NCBI GenBank assembly: GCA_905221615.1
Contig: CAJNDT010005880.1
Location: forward strand, 978,501-1,042,500
Direction: 5' to 3'
Source: Symbiodinium sp. CCMP2592
Taxonomy: Eukaryota; Sar; Dinophyceae; Suessiales; Symbiodiniaceae
DNA length: 64,000 nt
How positions within the stretch are numbered: position 1 is the stretch's first letter; the number at the start of each line of letters is the position of its first letter. The position numbers were made by a program, and so were the translations under genes. Shown here piece after piece: positions 9,673 to 19,958 of the stretch. The notes under the pieces are model-generated. The model was not told where the DNA came from, did no database searches, and saw nothing but the letters and a program-made list of their open reading frames with translations.

Positions 9673-10006
9673 AGTCTTTTTATGAAGTAGGAGCTTAAGC
9701 CCGAGACTCTCAGTTTGAAAGGGACAGCAGCAAGTGGCTAAGGGTATTTAGGGTTTAGGGTTTAGGGGTTTGGATTGGGAAGAAAACTCTAAGAGCAACT
9801 TACCAGTAGCGAATCGGTCGAAAAGTTTTGGGTCAGTGGCTCTCAACAGTACATCTTAAGCCCGAAACTCGCTAAACCCGAACATCCGAAACCCTAAACC
9901 CGGAAACTCGTTGCCCTGCATCGTGTTTTCTTGCCCGGGCCAGACTGCCAGGCTGCCTTGCAGGCAAAAGCCACAAACATAGACGCACCTTGGCTTCGTT
10001 TTGGCT

Positions 10007-10142
10007 TACTTGGAGGGTCGGGGGACTTAGTAAGTAGGTAGTAAGTAGACTTATAAGTACCCTAAAAGGGACCCTAATTGGGGTTATGGTACTTATAAGC
10101 CCCTAAAATAACCAGTTACTATGTCCCCCGACCCTCCAAGTA
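10007..10142. mobile_element. TIR-A2 element
   Basis: TACTTGGAGGGTCGGGGGAC pairs with GTCCCCCGACCCTCCAAGTA. It is close to a reverse complement of the copy at 8141. Confidence 0.85.
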
Positions 10143-10350
10143 GTCCCCGGCCATCAACCCTAAACCTTAACTTGTGGCTTACCAAAACCCCTGGCCTGTT
10201 AATGGAGCCCTCATGTTCCTTAATGGTGGGTATTTAGGGTATATTAGAGGGTAGTTGGGGGGGCTAAGTAGGGCTTGGGGCTTGGATTTCGGTTGCATGA
10301 TTGAGGGCTAAGTGGGATGTCCTGGTTTCTCTCAATCGCTGATTCGCCTC

Positions 10351-10413
10351 GGTTCCTGAGTAGTGCCCTTTTGCACTGTTTGGTTTTGGCGAATGAGGCT
10401 ACTTAGGAACCTA
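10351..10413. mobile_element. Short TIR-S element
   Basis: GGTTCCTGAGTAGTGCCC pairs with GGCTACTTAGGAACC; the interior is shortened. Confidence 0.6.
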
Positions 10414-10552
10414 GTCATAACCATCGTCAACCACTCAACATCGTCATCATCGTTACCGTTTTGAATCAGCACTCGTCGTAACAGGCCTAGGCAGAAATGT
10501 CTGTATATGTACCCTGCGTCATGTATATATGCAATGTACGTTCGGCATGTAA

Positions 10553-10648
10553 TATAGGGGCTGTAACAATTGGAATAGGTTTGGGGGGCCCATTATACAA
10601 GAATAAGGAATCCCCAAAATAGTATTGGTAACTATTTAGGCCTCTATA
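10553..10648. mobile_element. TIR-H element
   Basis: TATAGGGGCTGTAACAATTGG pairs with AACTATTTAGGCCTCTATA. Confidence 0.7.
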
Positions 10649-10654
10649 GGGGTA

Positions 10655-10738
10655 AGTAGAAAAATCATCTTTGGCTTTTACCATCCCTAAGAAACAGCTA
10701 AAATTATAATAGTTGCCAGTGGTCCAAGTTCAGTAAGT
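10655..10738. mobile_element. Decayed TIR-T element
   Basis: It contains CCCTAAGAAACAGCTAAAAT and CCAAGTTCAGTAAG, shared with T copies at 22777, 24047 and 28836. Confidence 0.5.
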
Positions 10739-10799
10739 CTAAAGCCCTAGGAAAACTGCGGCCAGTAGCAATGGCGGCAGCAGTGGCGAAAATCGCAGT

Positions 10800-11640
10800 C
10801 AGCATGAGCAGTAGTAAGTTACCCCCAAACCCCAAAGCCTAAACACGAAACTTCTAAACCCCTAAGCCCCTAAATCCCTTCACCCCAAACCCTTAAACTC
10901 TAAGTCCCTAACCCCCCCTAAACCCCTAAGCCCTTACACCCCCCTGAATCCCTGAACCCCAAACCCCTAAGCCCTGAACCGTTAAACCCCTGAGCCCTAA
11001 ATCCTTAACTCTGACCCTAAATCCCCTAAAGGGAGCCCTATTCTAGAACCCTATACTACCTTTAAATCTGCCGTAGTTTGGGGAACATTTTACATTTTTA
11101 TGGGTACTTAAACCCATTAATAAGGGATAAACATGTAAATTGTCAATACTACCCCAACCCTGAACTAGTAAAAGGGACCCTAAACCCCTAAACCCCTAAA
11201 CCCTAAACCCTAAACCCCTAAACCCTAAACCCCTAAACCCTAAACCCTAAACCCCTAAACCCCTAAACCCCGAGAGATGAGGTCGGCTTTGCGGTTTTCA
11301 GGAAGTTGGGCCCGGGCTCCGACGGGAAGATGAGGTGCGCCTTAGGGTTTAGGGGTTTAGGATCTTGGGTTTCGGAGTTGGGGTTTCGAATTCCGAGTTT
11401 GGGGAGTTGGTGTTTTTTTTTACAGTTTAGGGTTTTCGGTGTTTTTTTGAAGTTGTGGTTGAGGGTGTTAGGGTTTTCGGAGTTGTTTTTTGTTTTTAGG
11501 GTTTAGGGTTTTCGGAGTTTTGGGAGTTTGGGTTGAGGGGTTTAGGGTTTTTGGGGGGTCTGTGGGTTTATTTAAGTTTTGGATTTAGAATTTTCCGAGT
11601 CTGTGAGGAGTTTGTTTCGGTTTTGGGTTTAGGTTTGGTG
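10800..11640. repeat. Degenerate CCCTAAA then TTTAGGG blocks
   Basis: CCCTAAACCCCTAAACCC on the + strand up to about 11275, then TTTAGGG/TTTTCGGAGTT-type G-rich repeats from 11335. The motif orientation switches at about 11280. No gene is supported. Confidence 0.7.
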
Positions 11641-11646
11641 TTGACG

Positions 11647-11753
11647 TTAGAAGGGGCCCCCACCCTGTAATAGTGACTATAAGGATTATATTGGGGTCCC
11701 CTCATATTCCTATTATACCACTATTAACTATTACAGGGTGGCGGCCCCTTCTA
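11647..11753. mobile_element. TIR-L element
   Basis: TTAGAAGGGGCCCCCACCC pairs with GGGTGGCGGCCCCTTCTAA, and inside it CTGTAATAGTGACTATAAGG mirrors CCACTATTAACTATTACAG. The second copy is at 60398. Confidence 0.8.
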
Positions 11754-11866
11754 ATGTTTACGGTTTTCGGAGTTTCTTCTTTTTTCCGCCCGCGGGCGGA
11801 GTGGAGGGGAGAAGCTTTTGGTTCTTGGGGTTTAGGGTTGGGGCTTGGGTTTAGGGTTTAGGGTTT

Positions 11867-11998
11867 ATCAAAGGGGAAAAGGAGGGACCCTTAATGGGGA
11901 CCCCTACCCCATAATGGGGCTATATGAAGGGTATATAATAGCTATATAAGGGGTATATACCTGGGGGTCCTTATTAAGGGTCCCTCCTTTTACCCTTG
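11867..11998. mobile_element. TIR-R element
   Basis: TCAAAGGGGAAAAGGAGGG pairs with GGGTCCCTCCTTTTACCCTT. It shares the downstream flank CCTTGGAGTTTAGGGCTT with the copy at 50767, so a larger segment was duplicated. Confidence 0.75.
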
Positions 11999-11999
11999 G

Positions 12000-12530
12000 A
12001 GTTTAGGGCTTGGTGTTTGAGGAGGGAAATTTCGGTCCTGAGAATTATGGGGTTGAGGATTTGCTTGGTTGCTTCTCAAGTTTGTGTCTTGTAAAGCCAT
12101 CGGGCAGTGTTGTGCTTAGCAGCATTCTTTAGCATGAGCTTTTCAGTTTGCCATACTGGCTCAAGCAGTGTGCTGCAAGCCCAAACAGCATTCTCACACG
12201 CGCTTTCGCTTCCCTATCTCGCCTGCACAAGCCCAGTGCCTCGTAAATAAAGTTAAGCAGTTGCTCCTTCCAATCAATTTTGTGTCGTGTCTTTGTGGGT
12301 GGGTATTCGGCCTTATAGTGAACACTAATAAAATCCTCGCAGGACCTCTTGAAGGAATCCTAACTTCAAGGTATATTCCTTCATTATAACCGGTATTGAG
12401 CTCTCCGGGTAAGCGGCTACGACCCTGTAATAAACCCTTATTTCCCTTCTTGAAGGGCCCCTTAAAGGAACCCTAACTTCGAAGCGTTATTGGGCTGTCC
12501 TGGTAAGCAGGTAACTCCCCATATTATAGA
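12000..12530. other. Intergenic; O-type fragment near 12365-12415
   Basis: AAGGTATATTCCTTCATTAT followed by GGTATTGAGCTCTCCGGG resembles an O right end. The rest holds nothing I can name. Confidence 0.35.
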
Positions 12531-12532
12531 AC

Positions 12533-12650
12533 CCTTATAGATCTCTTGAAAGAACCCCTATAGATCTCTTAAAGGAACCCTTATAGATCTCTTAAAGGAA
12601 CCCTTATAGATCTCTTAATGGAACCCTGATAGATCTCTTGAAGGAACCCT
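12533..12650. repeat. 23-bp tandem repeat, about five units
   Basis: The unit AACCCTTATAGATCTCTTAAAGG is repeated with few changes. It is the same sequence as the spacer that precedes the third arm of composite TIR-A elements, and an A right arm follows at 12660-12695. Confidence 0.75.
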
Positions 12651-12768
12651 TTATAAGGAACCCTACTTGCTAAACCCCATGAGCCTTGAAGTAAGCTTTT
12701 CCCCTGTGGGCCTGCCTTCCCCTAAATCCTAAACCCTAAAGAGATGTGAAGGCCCCTACATGAAGCAG

Positions 12769-12964
12769 GTACGACCTCACAGCTAACCCTTATAGAACCT
12801 TATAGATCCCTTAAGATAACCTGTAAGGAGCCCTAGTTACTAAGTCCCATTATATAGCCTTACCTGGACCCTAAGGAACTTACCTTTTTAGGGTTGCCTA
12901 ATATGACTTCTTTATATAAGTCCTTAAACAGGTAGGTTACTTGGGGTTAAGGTAAAGCAAGCAG
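12769..12964. mobile_element. Candidate second TIR-derived intron (A arm + TIR-I)
   Basis: The 15-mer AAGCAGGTACGACCT flanks this insert (12763-12777 and 12959-12973). Cutting at CAG|GT in the left copy and CAG| in the right gives a 196-bp GT-AG interval whose removal restores one uninterrupted copy. The minus strand also offers AG|GT in the same duplicate, and its frame stays open across the junction. The insert holds a partial TIR-A arm (12785-12855) and a complete TIR-I. Splicing is unproven. Confidence 0.45.
12861..12954. mobile_element. TIR-I element
   Basis: TACCTGGACCCTAAGGAACT pairs with GGTTACTTGGGGTTAAGGTA. Confidence 0.8.
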
Positions 12965-13053
12965 GTACGACCTGACTGAGTATGTTGGACGCGCCCGAGC
13001 CGACGACGTCAGCGAGGAGATGATCCTCGAAGGCAGGTACACCAGGGAAAGGC
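12965..13053. other. Coding-like island
   Basis: On the + strand one frame reads YDLTEYVGRARADDVSEE then MILEGRYTRERLTSR, acidic and helix-like. The upstream continuation hits TGA. The minus strand is also open (ending SVRSYLLHVGAFTSL after removal of the insert). GC-rich, unlike its surroundings. Strand undecided, family not recognised. Confidence 0.3.
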
Positions 13054-13055
13054 TT

Positions 13056-13140
13056 ACTTCAAGGCTCCTGGGACTTTGTAACTAGGGTTCCTTAAAGGGT
13101 TCCTTTAAGGGATCTTTCAGGGTTCTATAAGGGGGAGTTT
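13056..13140. mobile_element. Inverted TIR-A third arm
   Basis: TACTTCAAGGCTCCTGGGAC, then AGGGTTCCTTAAAGGG, ending CTATAAGGGGGAGTTTAGG. It is the reverse complement of the third arm in composite A elements. Confidence 0.6.
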
Positions 13141-13541
13141 AGGTTACAATGCATTTAAACACTCCTGCATCCCAGAGCCGAACCCTGAAACTCAAGAACT
13201 GCTGTAAAGTCCAAGCACTAAACACTGAGCTACACCCTAAAGCCCTAAACCCTGACCCCATACAGCACAAACTCATTAAGTGGAGTTCTTGAGCCGCAAG
13301 CAAGAACGCCAAGCCGAAAGCCCGAATGCACAAGAGTGCCATCGGAGCCTTGATAGCTAGACTAGGGTCGGTTCCTCAAGATCGGGTTCCTTATCATACT
13401 GTAATTATATCTACAGCGTAATTATGCCCCTGAAAGTTTGTGCTAACCATTATCAACCCCCTATATTGTCCAGCTGAAAACATGGGTCCGGCCCTCAAAG
13501 AAAGGTAGTTTATTAATCCTTGGACCCTAATCCCTTAGCCC

Positions 13542-13664
13542 TACTTAAAGGCTCATGGGACTTAGTAAGTCAGGTTATTAGTAGATGATAATAAGGAAAC
13601 CCCCATTTGTGGGACTTGTAACCACAATTAACACCTACTTACTAAGTCCCATGATCATTTCAGC
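13542..13664. mobile_element. TIR-A element
   Basis: TACTTAAAGGCTCATGGGAC pairs with GTCCCATGATCATTTCAG. Confidence 0.8.
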
Positions 13665-13733
13665 CACCCCCCACCCTTGTAGAACCCTTATAGATCCCCT
13701 CAAGGAACTCTTCAAGGACCCTAACTTCCAGGA

Positions 13734-13836
13734 TCACTCAGCCCTAAACGCCCTCCACGCAGGGGGATACGTCTACCGTGTTGTGCCCGTCTCCTTCGGC
13801 CTTGCCCAGGACTCCTCCGAGCTTACGCAGTTGGAG
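13734..13836 (+). other. Coding-like island
   Basis: One frame reads HSALNALHAGGYVYRVVPVS then FGLAQDSSELTQLEG and meets TTTAGGG at GGAGG|GTTTAGGG. It has strong GC at third positions. Possibly part of the same lost or split gene as 12965. Family not recognised. Confidence 0.3.
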
Positions 13837-13962
13837 GGTTTAGGGCTTCAGGGTTTAGGGTTTTAGGGTTTAGGGGTTTAGGGGGCATGCAAATCCCAAC
13901 CCAGGGTCCAAGTTCAGGATGTTGAAAAGTTTAGGGCTTCAGAGTTTAGCGGTTGAACGGCT

Positions 13963-14172
13963 TACTTAAAGGCTATTGGGACATAGTAAGTAAGGTTATA
14001 ACTAGGTTATAATTAGGATATTAGGGGACTTGTAACCCCAATTATAACCTACTTACTAAGTCCCATGATCCTTTACCTGAACTCCCCCTTATAGAACCCT
14101 TACTTATTTATAGATCCCTTAAAGGAGCCCTTTGAGGAACCCTAGTTACTAAGTCCCATGATCCTCTAAGTA
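13963..14172. mobile_element. Composite TIR-A: hairpin plus third arm
   Basis: The hairpin is 13963-14076. Then AACTCCCCCTTATAGAACCC spacer and a second right arm TACTAAGTCCCATGATCCTC ending AAGTAG at 14172. Confidence 0.75.
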
Positions 14173-14491
14173 GGGTGTCAGTTTCAGATTTCAGGGGTTT
14201 TGGGGTTGGAGGATCCCGGGGCTTTGCAGTTTATTCTTGTAAATTGTCTATAGTACCTTATGACGTTTCGTTTGTTGTTGTTTTCTTTTTTTAAAAAATT
14301 TTTTGTTCGTCATATAAAACCCAAGAGAATGTTAAACATAGTAGTTTTCATTATGGTTCTCAAGGGGGTATAGTGTAGGGTTGAGGGTTTAGGATTGTTG
14401 GGTTAAGGATTTGGTGCTGACATACACACAGTTGTTACAGTGGACAGGACATCCAGCAGAGTCACGACAGTGACATGACATGTTAGAACTT
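14173..14491. other. Intergenic, AT-rich patch
   Basis: T-rich run near 14285-14310. No gene or paired arms seen. Confidence 0.35.
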
Positions 14492-14601
14492 GGGTACTGC
14501 CCTCACTCCGTAATAGTTGAATAATATTCATAATACAGATATACTAGGACCGTGATAGTAGCCCTATTATAGACTCTTACTGTATGGGGGCCGTACCTAA
14601 G
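14492..14601. mobile_element. TIR-J element
   Basis: GGGTACTGCCCTCACTCCGTA pairs with TACTGTATGGGGGCCGTACC. The interior is ATAGTTGAATAATATTCATA. Confidence 0.8.
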
Positions 14602-14719
14602 TTAGAACCCAACCACGACCTGAACCCGAGAAGGGTTTTTGCGGCTTATGGCTTAGGGACTTTAGGGTTTTGGGATGTCGGGTTGTGGGGGGGCCCTGAG
14701 TCGTGTAAACCCTCAACAG

Positions 14720-14843
14720 TACTTAAAGGCTCATGGGACTTAGTAAGTAGGGATATAAGTAGGTTATTGGTAGGATAACCTCACTTAGGGGGCTTGTAAC
14801 CCCAATTATAAGCTACTTACTAAGTCCCATGATCCTCTAATTA
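14720..14843. mobile_element. TIR-A element
   Basis: TACTTAAAGGCTCATGGGAC pairs with GTCCCATGATCCTCTAATTA. Confidence 0.8.
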
Positions 14844-14844
14844 G

Positions 14845-15267
14845 GCTAGGCTAAACCGTAAGCCCTCAAACCTAAACCTTCATCACATTTTCGGTTTAGG
14901 CCGTGTGGTCAGGTTGTGATTATCTGATTTCGCTCAAACTGAGACTGAGAGGGGCTTCTGTCGCGCATTGCAGTCCTCAATTTCTATTTAGGGAGTATCC
15001 AGCTTTTCTGTGGTGTCTTTTACAATAATGCTGCTTGGGTTTAGAGGGTTTGGGAAATCACAGGTCCATTTTCTCTGGCCGATTAGCGGTTGTGGTTGCG
15101 AGATGAGGTTAGACATCCATCGCGCAATACCATGACTTCGCGGGAAGCCGCCGTCACAATGACTTCAAGCACCAGGTTAGCCTCAATTCTCATACGCTTA
15201 CGTGCAGAAGTATGCTAGTCTTTCCGTCCCTGCACAGACTTCCACTGCCGCCTAAGTACTATAGTGT
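14845..15267. other. Intergenic, no recognisable gene
   Basis: Mixed-composition DNA without long frames or repeats. Confidence 0.35.
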
Positions 15268-15384
15268 TAGGGACCCCGAAAGCACATACGCATAAGATTT
15301 TATGGGATATCGCTTCAATATAAGGGGGTTTAAATGGGAACATCCCTATCCTAATTTTTGCTTATGCGCTTTTTGGGGCCCTAT
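15268..15384. mobile_element. TIR-M element
   Basis: TAGGGACCCCGAAAGCACAT pairs with TTATGCGCTTTTTGGGGCCCTA. Confidence 0.75.
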
Positions 15385-15458
15385 AGTCACGAACAGGTAA
15401 TGCCCAAGCCCTCCGCCTCGCTAGAAGGCATTGTGAACATGTCGGGTTCCCTCTAAGT

Positions 15459-15594
15459 GTCATAGGAGGCCAACAGGGGTTTTAGCCTATTGGGGGTTTA
15501 GTAGGGATTAGGGTTCCCATAATAGGGTTCATATGAAGGAATCCCTACCCCAAGAATCTTAAACCCCCCTTTTGGCCTCCCATCAGAGTGCCTT
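15459..15594. mobile_element. TIR-N element
   Basis: TCATAGGAGGCCAACAGGGG pairs with CCCCCCTTTTGGCCTCCCATCA. Other copies are at 49866 (truncated) and 59349. Confidence 0.75.
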
Positions 15595-16398
15595 CAAAAG
15601 GATGCCAAACCGGACGCGAAGGATCGAAGCGGGACCTGAAAGGGTGTCAAACAGGACGGTTTGGGGTTAGGGTTTAGGGTTTAGAACAGCGAGCCTGGCC
15701 CAAGCTTGCTTGCAAGGAAGTCTCGCCACGCAAAGCCGTCGTTGCGGTACATTCGGTCGGCAACTCAGGGTGAACCTGAAACCCTGAAACCCTAAAACCC
15801 TGAAGCCCTAAACCCGAAAAACCCTAAACCCTAAACCGTTAAACCCTGGCTCTTGAAATTCGAGAAAGTCGCAGGTTTCCCAAGTCTTCCTTGTTCAGGG
15901 CCCATTGCAAGGGGTAGAGGGGGGGTCGGTCCTTTCAAAGATCCCTAATACCCAACCTTTAAAAACCTTTTTGGGTTCTTGTAGTTTAGTAGGAATCGGA
16001 AAGTTTTAGCTTTTGTTTCTGTGGTTTATTGGGGTAGTAGGCTTTAGTTGGCCGAACATTGTCTGCCAGTTTGCCGTGCGGGGAGTAGACGCTTTCCATA
16101 TATGCCTTGCCGCCCTTCGAAGTCTGGCAAATGCCCGCAGTTCCCAGGGTTTGTGGGAAGGTTTGCGTCATCCTCATTATGCTCATCATCCTCATCCTCA
16201 TCGCTACCGTCGTCGTCATCGTCATGGTCGTCACCGAACACCACCATCGAGTTTGTAGTCTGAGCAGACTAAGAAGGACCGGAGCACAGAGATCAAGGCG
16301 TCAAACCATCCAACTGACGCACTAGCATATTACATTACATTCTATTATTATGTTGTCTTAAACATACGGTACACTCATCCATGGAAGACACCAGAAAA
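15595..16398. other. Intergenic with ATC/TCATCC low-complexity patch
   Basis: Low-complexity pyrimidine triplets at about 16165-16235 produce several overlapping spurious frames. A GC-rich stretch at 15695-15770 after TTTAG is open in two frames; not convincing. Confidence 0.35.
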
Positions 16399-16420
16399 CA
16401 AACACACACACACACACAGA
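16399..16420. repeat. (CA)n microsatellite
   Basis: Ten CA units. Confidence 0.8.
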
Positions 16421-16540
16421 CATCTTTGGGTTGTCCCTTACACGAAAGTTGGGCGTCAGCCTGCAAGTGTCTCCGAGGTCCAGACCATCGAGACCCAGAA
16501 GGTGACGCTGGCAGGGAGCTGAGTCAGGCTACAAGAAATA

Positions 16541-16652
16541 CTAGGACCCAGAGTAAGCCCTTATTCCCTTTTTTGGGGTTCAGTTCCCTTATAAACACCC
16601 TTTGAACCAAAAGGAGCACCCTTTTTATTACCAGGTTACTCTTGGGTCTAGA
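16541..16652. mobile_element. TIR-F element
   Basis: CTAGGACCCAGAGTAAGCCC pairs with GGTTACTCTTGGGTCTAG. AATA lies close to both ends. Confidence 0.8.
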
Positions 16653-17263
16653 ATATTGTCGCCGAAATAATTATCAATGTATTGTTCCTTAGGGTTCCTG
16701 ACTTGATTTATACTGCAAAGAAAGGAATTCAACACCCTACATTTGTTAATTATTGAGGTCCCCACAAAAGGGTTCAGAATGGTGGCGGTGATGTCCACAG
16801 TGGTAGCTGAGGCCGCAGCAGCATTCACCGAACTTTCAGATCGCAGTGTGCTTAGACCCCTAAACCCTAAACCCTAAACCCCTAGACCCTAAGCCCCTAA
16901 ACCCTAAACCCCTAAACTCTAGGGCTATGAACACCCCCCGCCCCCCATGCATGCGAATTTTCACAGTGTTATGCAATTCGATGCATCGTTACAGCACTGC
17001 ATGATGAACGACCTTCTCTGTGACTCTTATAAGCCACTTGGAAACCATTCCTTTAACCGTGAAGATGCCACCAAAGCTCCTTAAACAGGGAGCCTGAAGG
17101 AGAACCTCCTGGTTTCTACCAGAGTGCCGATTCAAAACCGGGGGGGTTGAATTTAATTCCTACATGCTCCATCCGCAAGCCGCTATTCTTTAAGAAGCAT
17201 TTCGGGTTTGGGGTGGAAGGTTTACCGTTTAAGGTGTAGGGCCAAACCCGAAACCCTGAAGCC
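16653..17263. other. Intergenic with a CCCTAAA tract at 16858-16920
   Basis: No gene or element arms identified outside the telomeric motif. Confidence 0.35.
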
Positions 17264-17404
17264 CACTTAAAGGATCATGGGACTTAGTAACTAAGGTTAT
17301 AATTAGAGACTGGTTATAATTAAGGGAACTATACTTATAACTACTTATAACCCCAATTAAGGTACTTATAACCTTACTTACGAAGTCCCATGATCCTCCA
17401 AGCA
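17264..17404. mobile_element. TIR-A element
   Basis: CACTTAAAGGATCATGGGAC pairs with GTCCCATGATCCTCCAAGCA. Confidence 0.8.
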
Positions 17405-17429
17405 GGGTCAGAAACCATCGCGAAAAGCC

Positions 17430-17656
17430 TACTTAAAGGATCATGGGACTTAGTAAGCTTATAAGTAGGTTATAATTAGGATAACCCCACTTAGGGGACT
17501 TATTACCCCAATTATAACCTACTTACTAAGTCCCATGATCCTCTAAGTTCCCCAAACTCCCCCTTATAGAACCCTTATAGACTTATAGATCCCTTAAAAA
17601 GGAGCCCGTTAAAGGAACCCTAGGGTTTCTTACTAAGTCCCATGATCCTCTAAGTA
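17430..17656. mobile_element. Composite TIR-A: hairpin plus third arm
   Basis: Hairpin 17430-17549, then AACTCCCCCTTATAGAACCC spacer, then a second right arm ending CTAAGTA at 17656. Confidence 0.75.
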
Positions 17657-17734
17657 TTGAGGATTGGTCGGACACAGCTGCGGCCGTATTCGAGGGCGCA
17701 CGGCGGAAAGGCAAGAAGAGGCACCGTCGTAGGT
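17657..17734 (+). other. Coding-like island, basic C-terminus
   Basis: One frame reads EDWSDTAAAVFEGARRKG then KKRHRRRF. It sits between a composite TIR-A (ending AAG) and TTTAGGG (CGTAG|GTTTAGGG), so both edges could be splice sites. Family not recognised. Confidence 0.3.
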
Positions 17735-17800
17735 TTAGGGTTTAGGGTTTAGAATTTTGGGTTTAGGGTTTATAATTTAGGATACCTTTGAAAAAACTCC
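17735..17800. repeat. TTTAGGG tract
   Basis: Several TTTAGGG units, partly degenerate. Confidence 0.7.
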
Positions 17801-17830
17801 TTTAAGGGATCTATAGGCTTTTAGGGTTTA

Positions 17831-17926
17831 GGGTTGATGATATAAATCCTGCATTACCTTAACGACCCTAACCTATGGGAATTATTCCTTATCATGGGTA
17901 ATGCAGGGTTTATATCATCAAACGTA
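17831..17926. mobile_element. TIR-C element
   Basis: GGGTTGATGATATAAATCC pairs with GGGTTTATATCATCAAACG. Confidence 0.8.
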
Positions 17927-18101
17927 GGTTAACTGCCGACACAGTTGAGGGTTCGGGGTTTTGGGCATCTAGGTTCTGATCGTCAGCCCAGCTTCCTGCA
18001 CTGAATACACGCTTCTTCTGCCGTTTCTGAGTATAGTATGGGAGTCGGAACGCTTAGTGATACCATCCACAGCCCCTGTATGTCCATAGGACATAGGATT
18101 T

Positions 18102-18188
18102 GTGGAGTTTCCGAAAACTAGGGGTCCTCATTTTGGGTTCGTTTTTAAAGGATCCTACTATTTAGGTCCCCTGTTTTCGGAAACTCCC
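18102..18188. mobile_element. TIR-E element
   Basis: GTGGAGTTTCCGAAAACTAG pairs with CTGTTTTCGGAAACTCCC. Confidence 0.75.
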
Positions 18189-18347
18189 ATCTATTCAGAC
18201 TTTTTCAGGCCCCTCGACTACCAGGTTGGATTTTGGGACATTTTTGATTTTCCTTATTTGTGTTTATAAGGGACCCTATATATAGACATTTTTCATGGTG
18301 TTTAAAGGCCAACCCAGACTATGAAACTCCTGATCTCCAGGTAAGAT

Positions 18348-18550
18348 GTGGGAGTTTCCGAAACTTAGGGGGTACCTTATCTTGGGGTCCTTTATTACTA
18401 CAAGGGTACTATAAGGGTTCCTTTCAAGGGCTCTATAAGGGTTTGTAAGGGTTTTCCAAGAAGTAGGGGTACCTTATTTTGGGGGCCTTATAATAAGGAT
18501 TCCAGTGTTTCGGGTACTATATTCGGGTCCCCTATTTGTGGAAACTCCCA
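18348..18550. mobile_element. Enlarged TIR-E with internal duplication
   Basis: Arms GGGAGTTTCCGAAACTTAGG and TTTGTGGAAACTCCC. The inner block GGGGTACCTTATTTTGGGG-like sequence occurs twice (18370 and 18468), separated by AAGGGTTCCTTT-type repeats. Confidence 0.65.
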
Positions 18551-19237
18551 TGCGTCGTCCATATGGCTGGTTCTCTGAATGAGTCAGGTAGTCTATTTGA
18601 CACCCCAAAATTGAAACGACCTCAGTTTACAGAGCCGCCCTTGGGATCTGCAAATATCCATATTCGCCCACCTGCGTCTCAAACCCTACACCGCGGCGAT
18701 TGCGAAGCTGTGCGAGGTTGTAGGAGGAAGGAACTTCTCAAGCTGCAGGGACGCTACGGATGCTCATGAAACTACTGGGATCTTGCTCAGGAGCGTAAGT
18801 ATGTTCCGATTGTGGAACTAGAATGAGTTGCTACGGCTAGTATGCTGATCACAAGCCGGGTTTCTGGCCTGGGGGTTAGGGATCGTCTTCCGTCCAGTAC
18901 CAACACCGGTTGGGTTAAAGAATCAAAAAACGTAGCCATCCCAGTGAACTGCTGCGACTGCCAGAAAGAAGCACTAACTGGGAGTAGCACAGAAAGGTTG
19001 CGTCTGCCTATACTTATGCACTTTAAGTGCATGCAAAACCCGTAGACAAGTTCTCCAGGACATACGGTCGTGAATTACGTCGCTCTCGATTAGGCACTAG
19101 GCCTGACGCGAGGATTTAGTTTAGAATTTACGGCCGCGCAAAGTGCTGGAGTTTGGGGTTTAGTCCGCTGGCCTGTGTTGTCCAACGAAAGCCACTCCAA
19201 CCTGTGCAGCAGTTCAGCCGTATAACCTACAGGCCCT
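18551..19237. other. Intergenic with coding-like stretch 18680-18770
   Basis: A GC-rich stretch is open in two frames (KPYTAAIAKLCEVVGGRNF or LHRGDCEAVRGCRRKELLKL). The frame cannot be chosen; not called as a gene. Confidence 0.25.
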
Positions 19238-19340
19238 AGCTTAACCCCGAATAGCCTACCTTTTCTATCCTTTCCTATTGACTTATACAAGGAACTCATA
19301 AGCAGGAACCCATGAAAGGTAGGTTAGTCAGGGTTAAGGT
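19238..19340. mobile_element. TIR-I variant
   Basis: TTAACCCCGAATAGCCTACC pairs with GGTAGGTTAGTCAGGGTTAAGG. Confidence 0.65.
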
Positions 19341-19429
19341 GAGTCTTTTGACCACGTAATACAGAGAAATCTTCATCGTCAAACCAAGCCCCAAACCAGG
19401 CCTTGCACCATAAGCTTCACGAAGCTTAA

Positions 19430-19505
19430 GCCCTAAACCCTAAACCCTAAACACCTAAACCCTAAACCCTAAACACCTAAAACCCTAAACACCTAAACGG
19501 CTTAA
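19430..19505. repeat. CCCTAAA tract
   Basis: About eight CCCTAAA/CACCTAAA units. Confidence 0.75.
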
Positions 19506-19722
19506 TCCCTCAGTTCCAAGTCCTGTAGGCTAACGTGCAAAAACTCGAGGCAAAACCATCCTAAGCCCTGGAGGCATGTTCAATCCCAAACCCAATAACA
19601 AAAAAATGACTGGGCAGGGTTTCTGTAAGGTTTCAGGCTCTGGGGTTTAAGGTGTAGAGTTCGCGCCTTAAGACATCAGATCTAGGGTTTAGGGCATCAG
19701 ATTTAGGGTTCAGGGTTTAGGG

Positions 19723-19723
19723 T

Positions 19724-19758
<35 letters not shown>

Positions 19759-19797
19759 GAGAGAAAGAGAGAAAGAGAGAAAGAGAGAAAGAGAGAA

Positions 19798-19847
<50 letters not shown>

Positions 19848-19848
19848 G
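19723..19848. repeat. (GA)n / (GAGAAA)n microsatellite
   Basis: 126 bp of purine-only GA and GAAA repeats. Minus-strand frames through it are serine-leucine artefacts. Confidence 0.95.
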
Positions 19849-19958
19849 GTTCCTTCAAAAAAATTGGCTGGAGGCAATTTCCAAACTTGGCAACTGGGGT
19901 GTCGGCCTTTGTCCTCCAAGAGGAGGCAGGTGATCGAACCGGCTTACGGGTTTTATAT

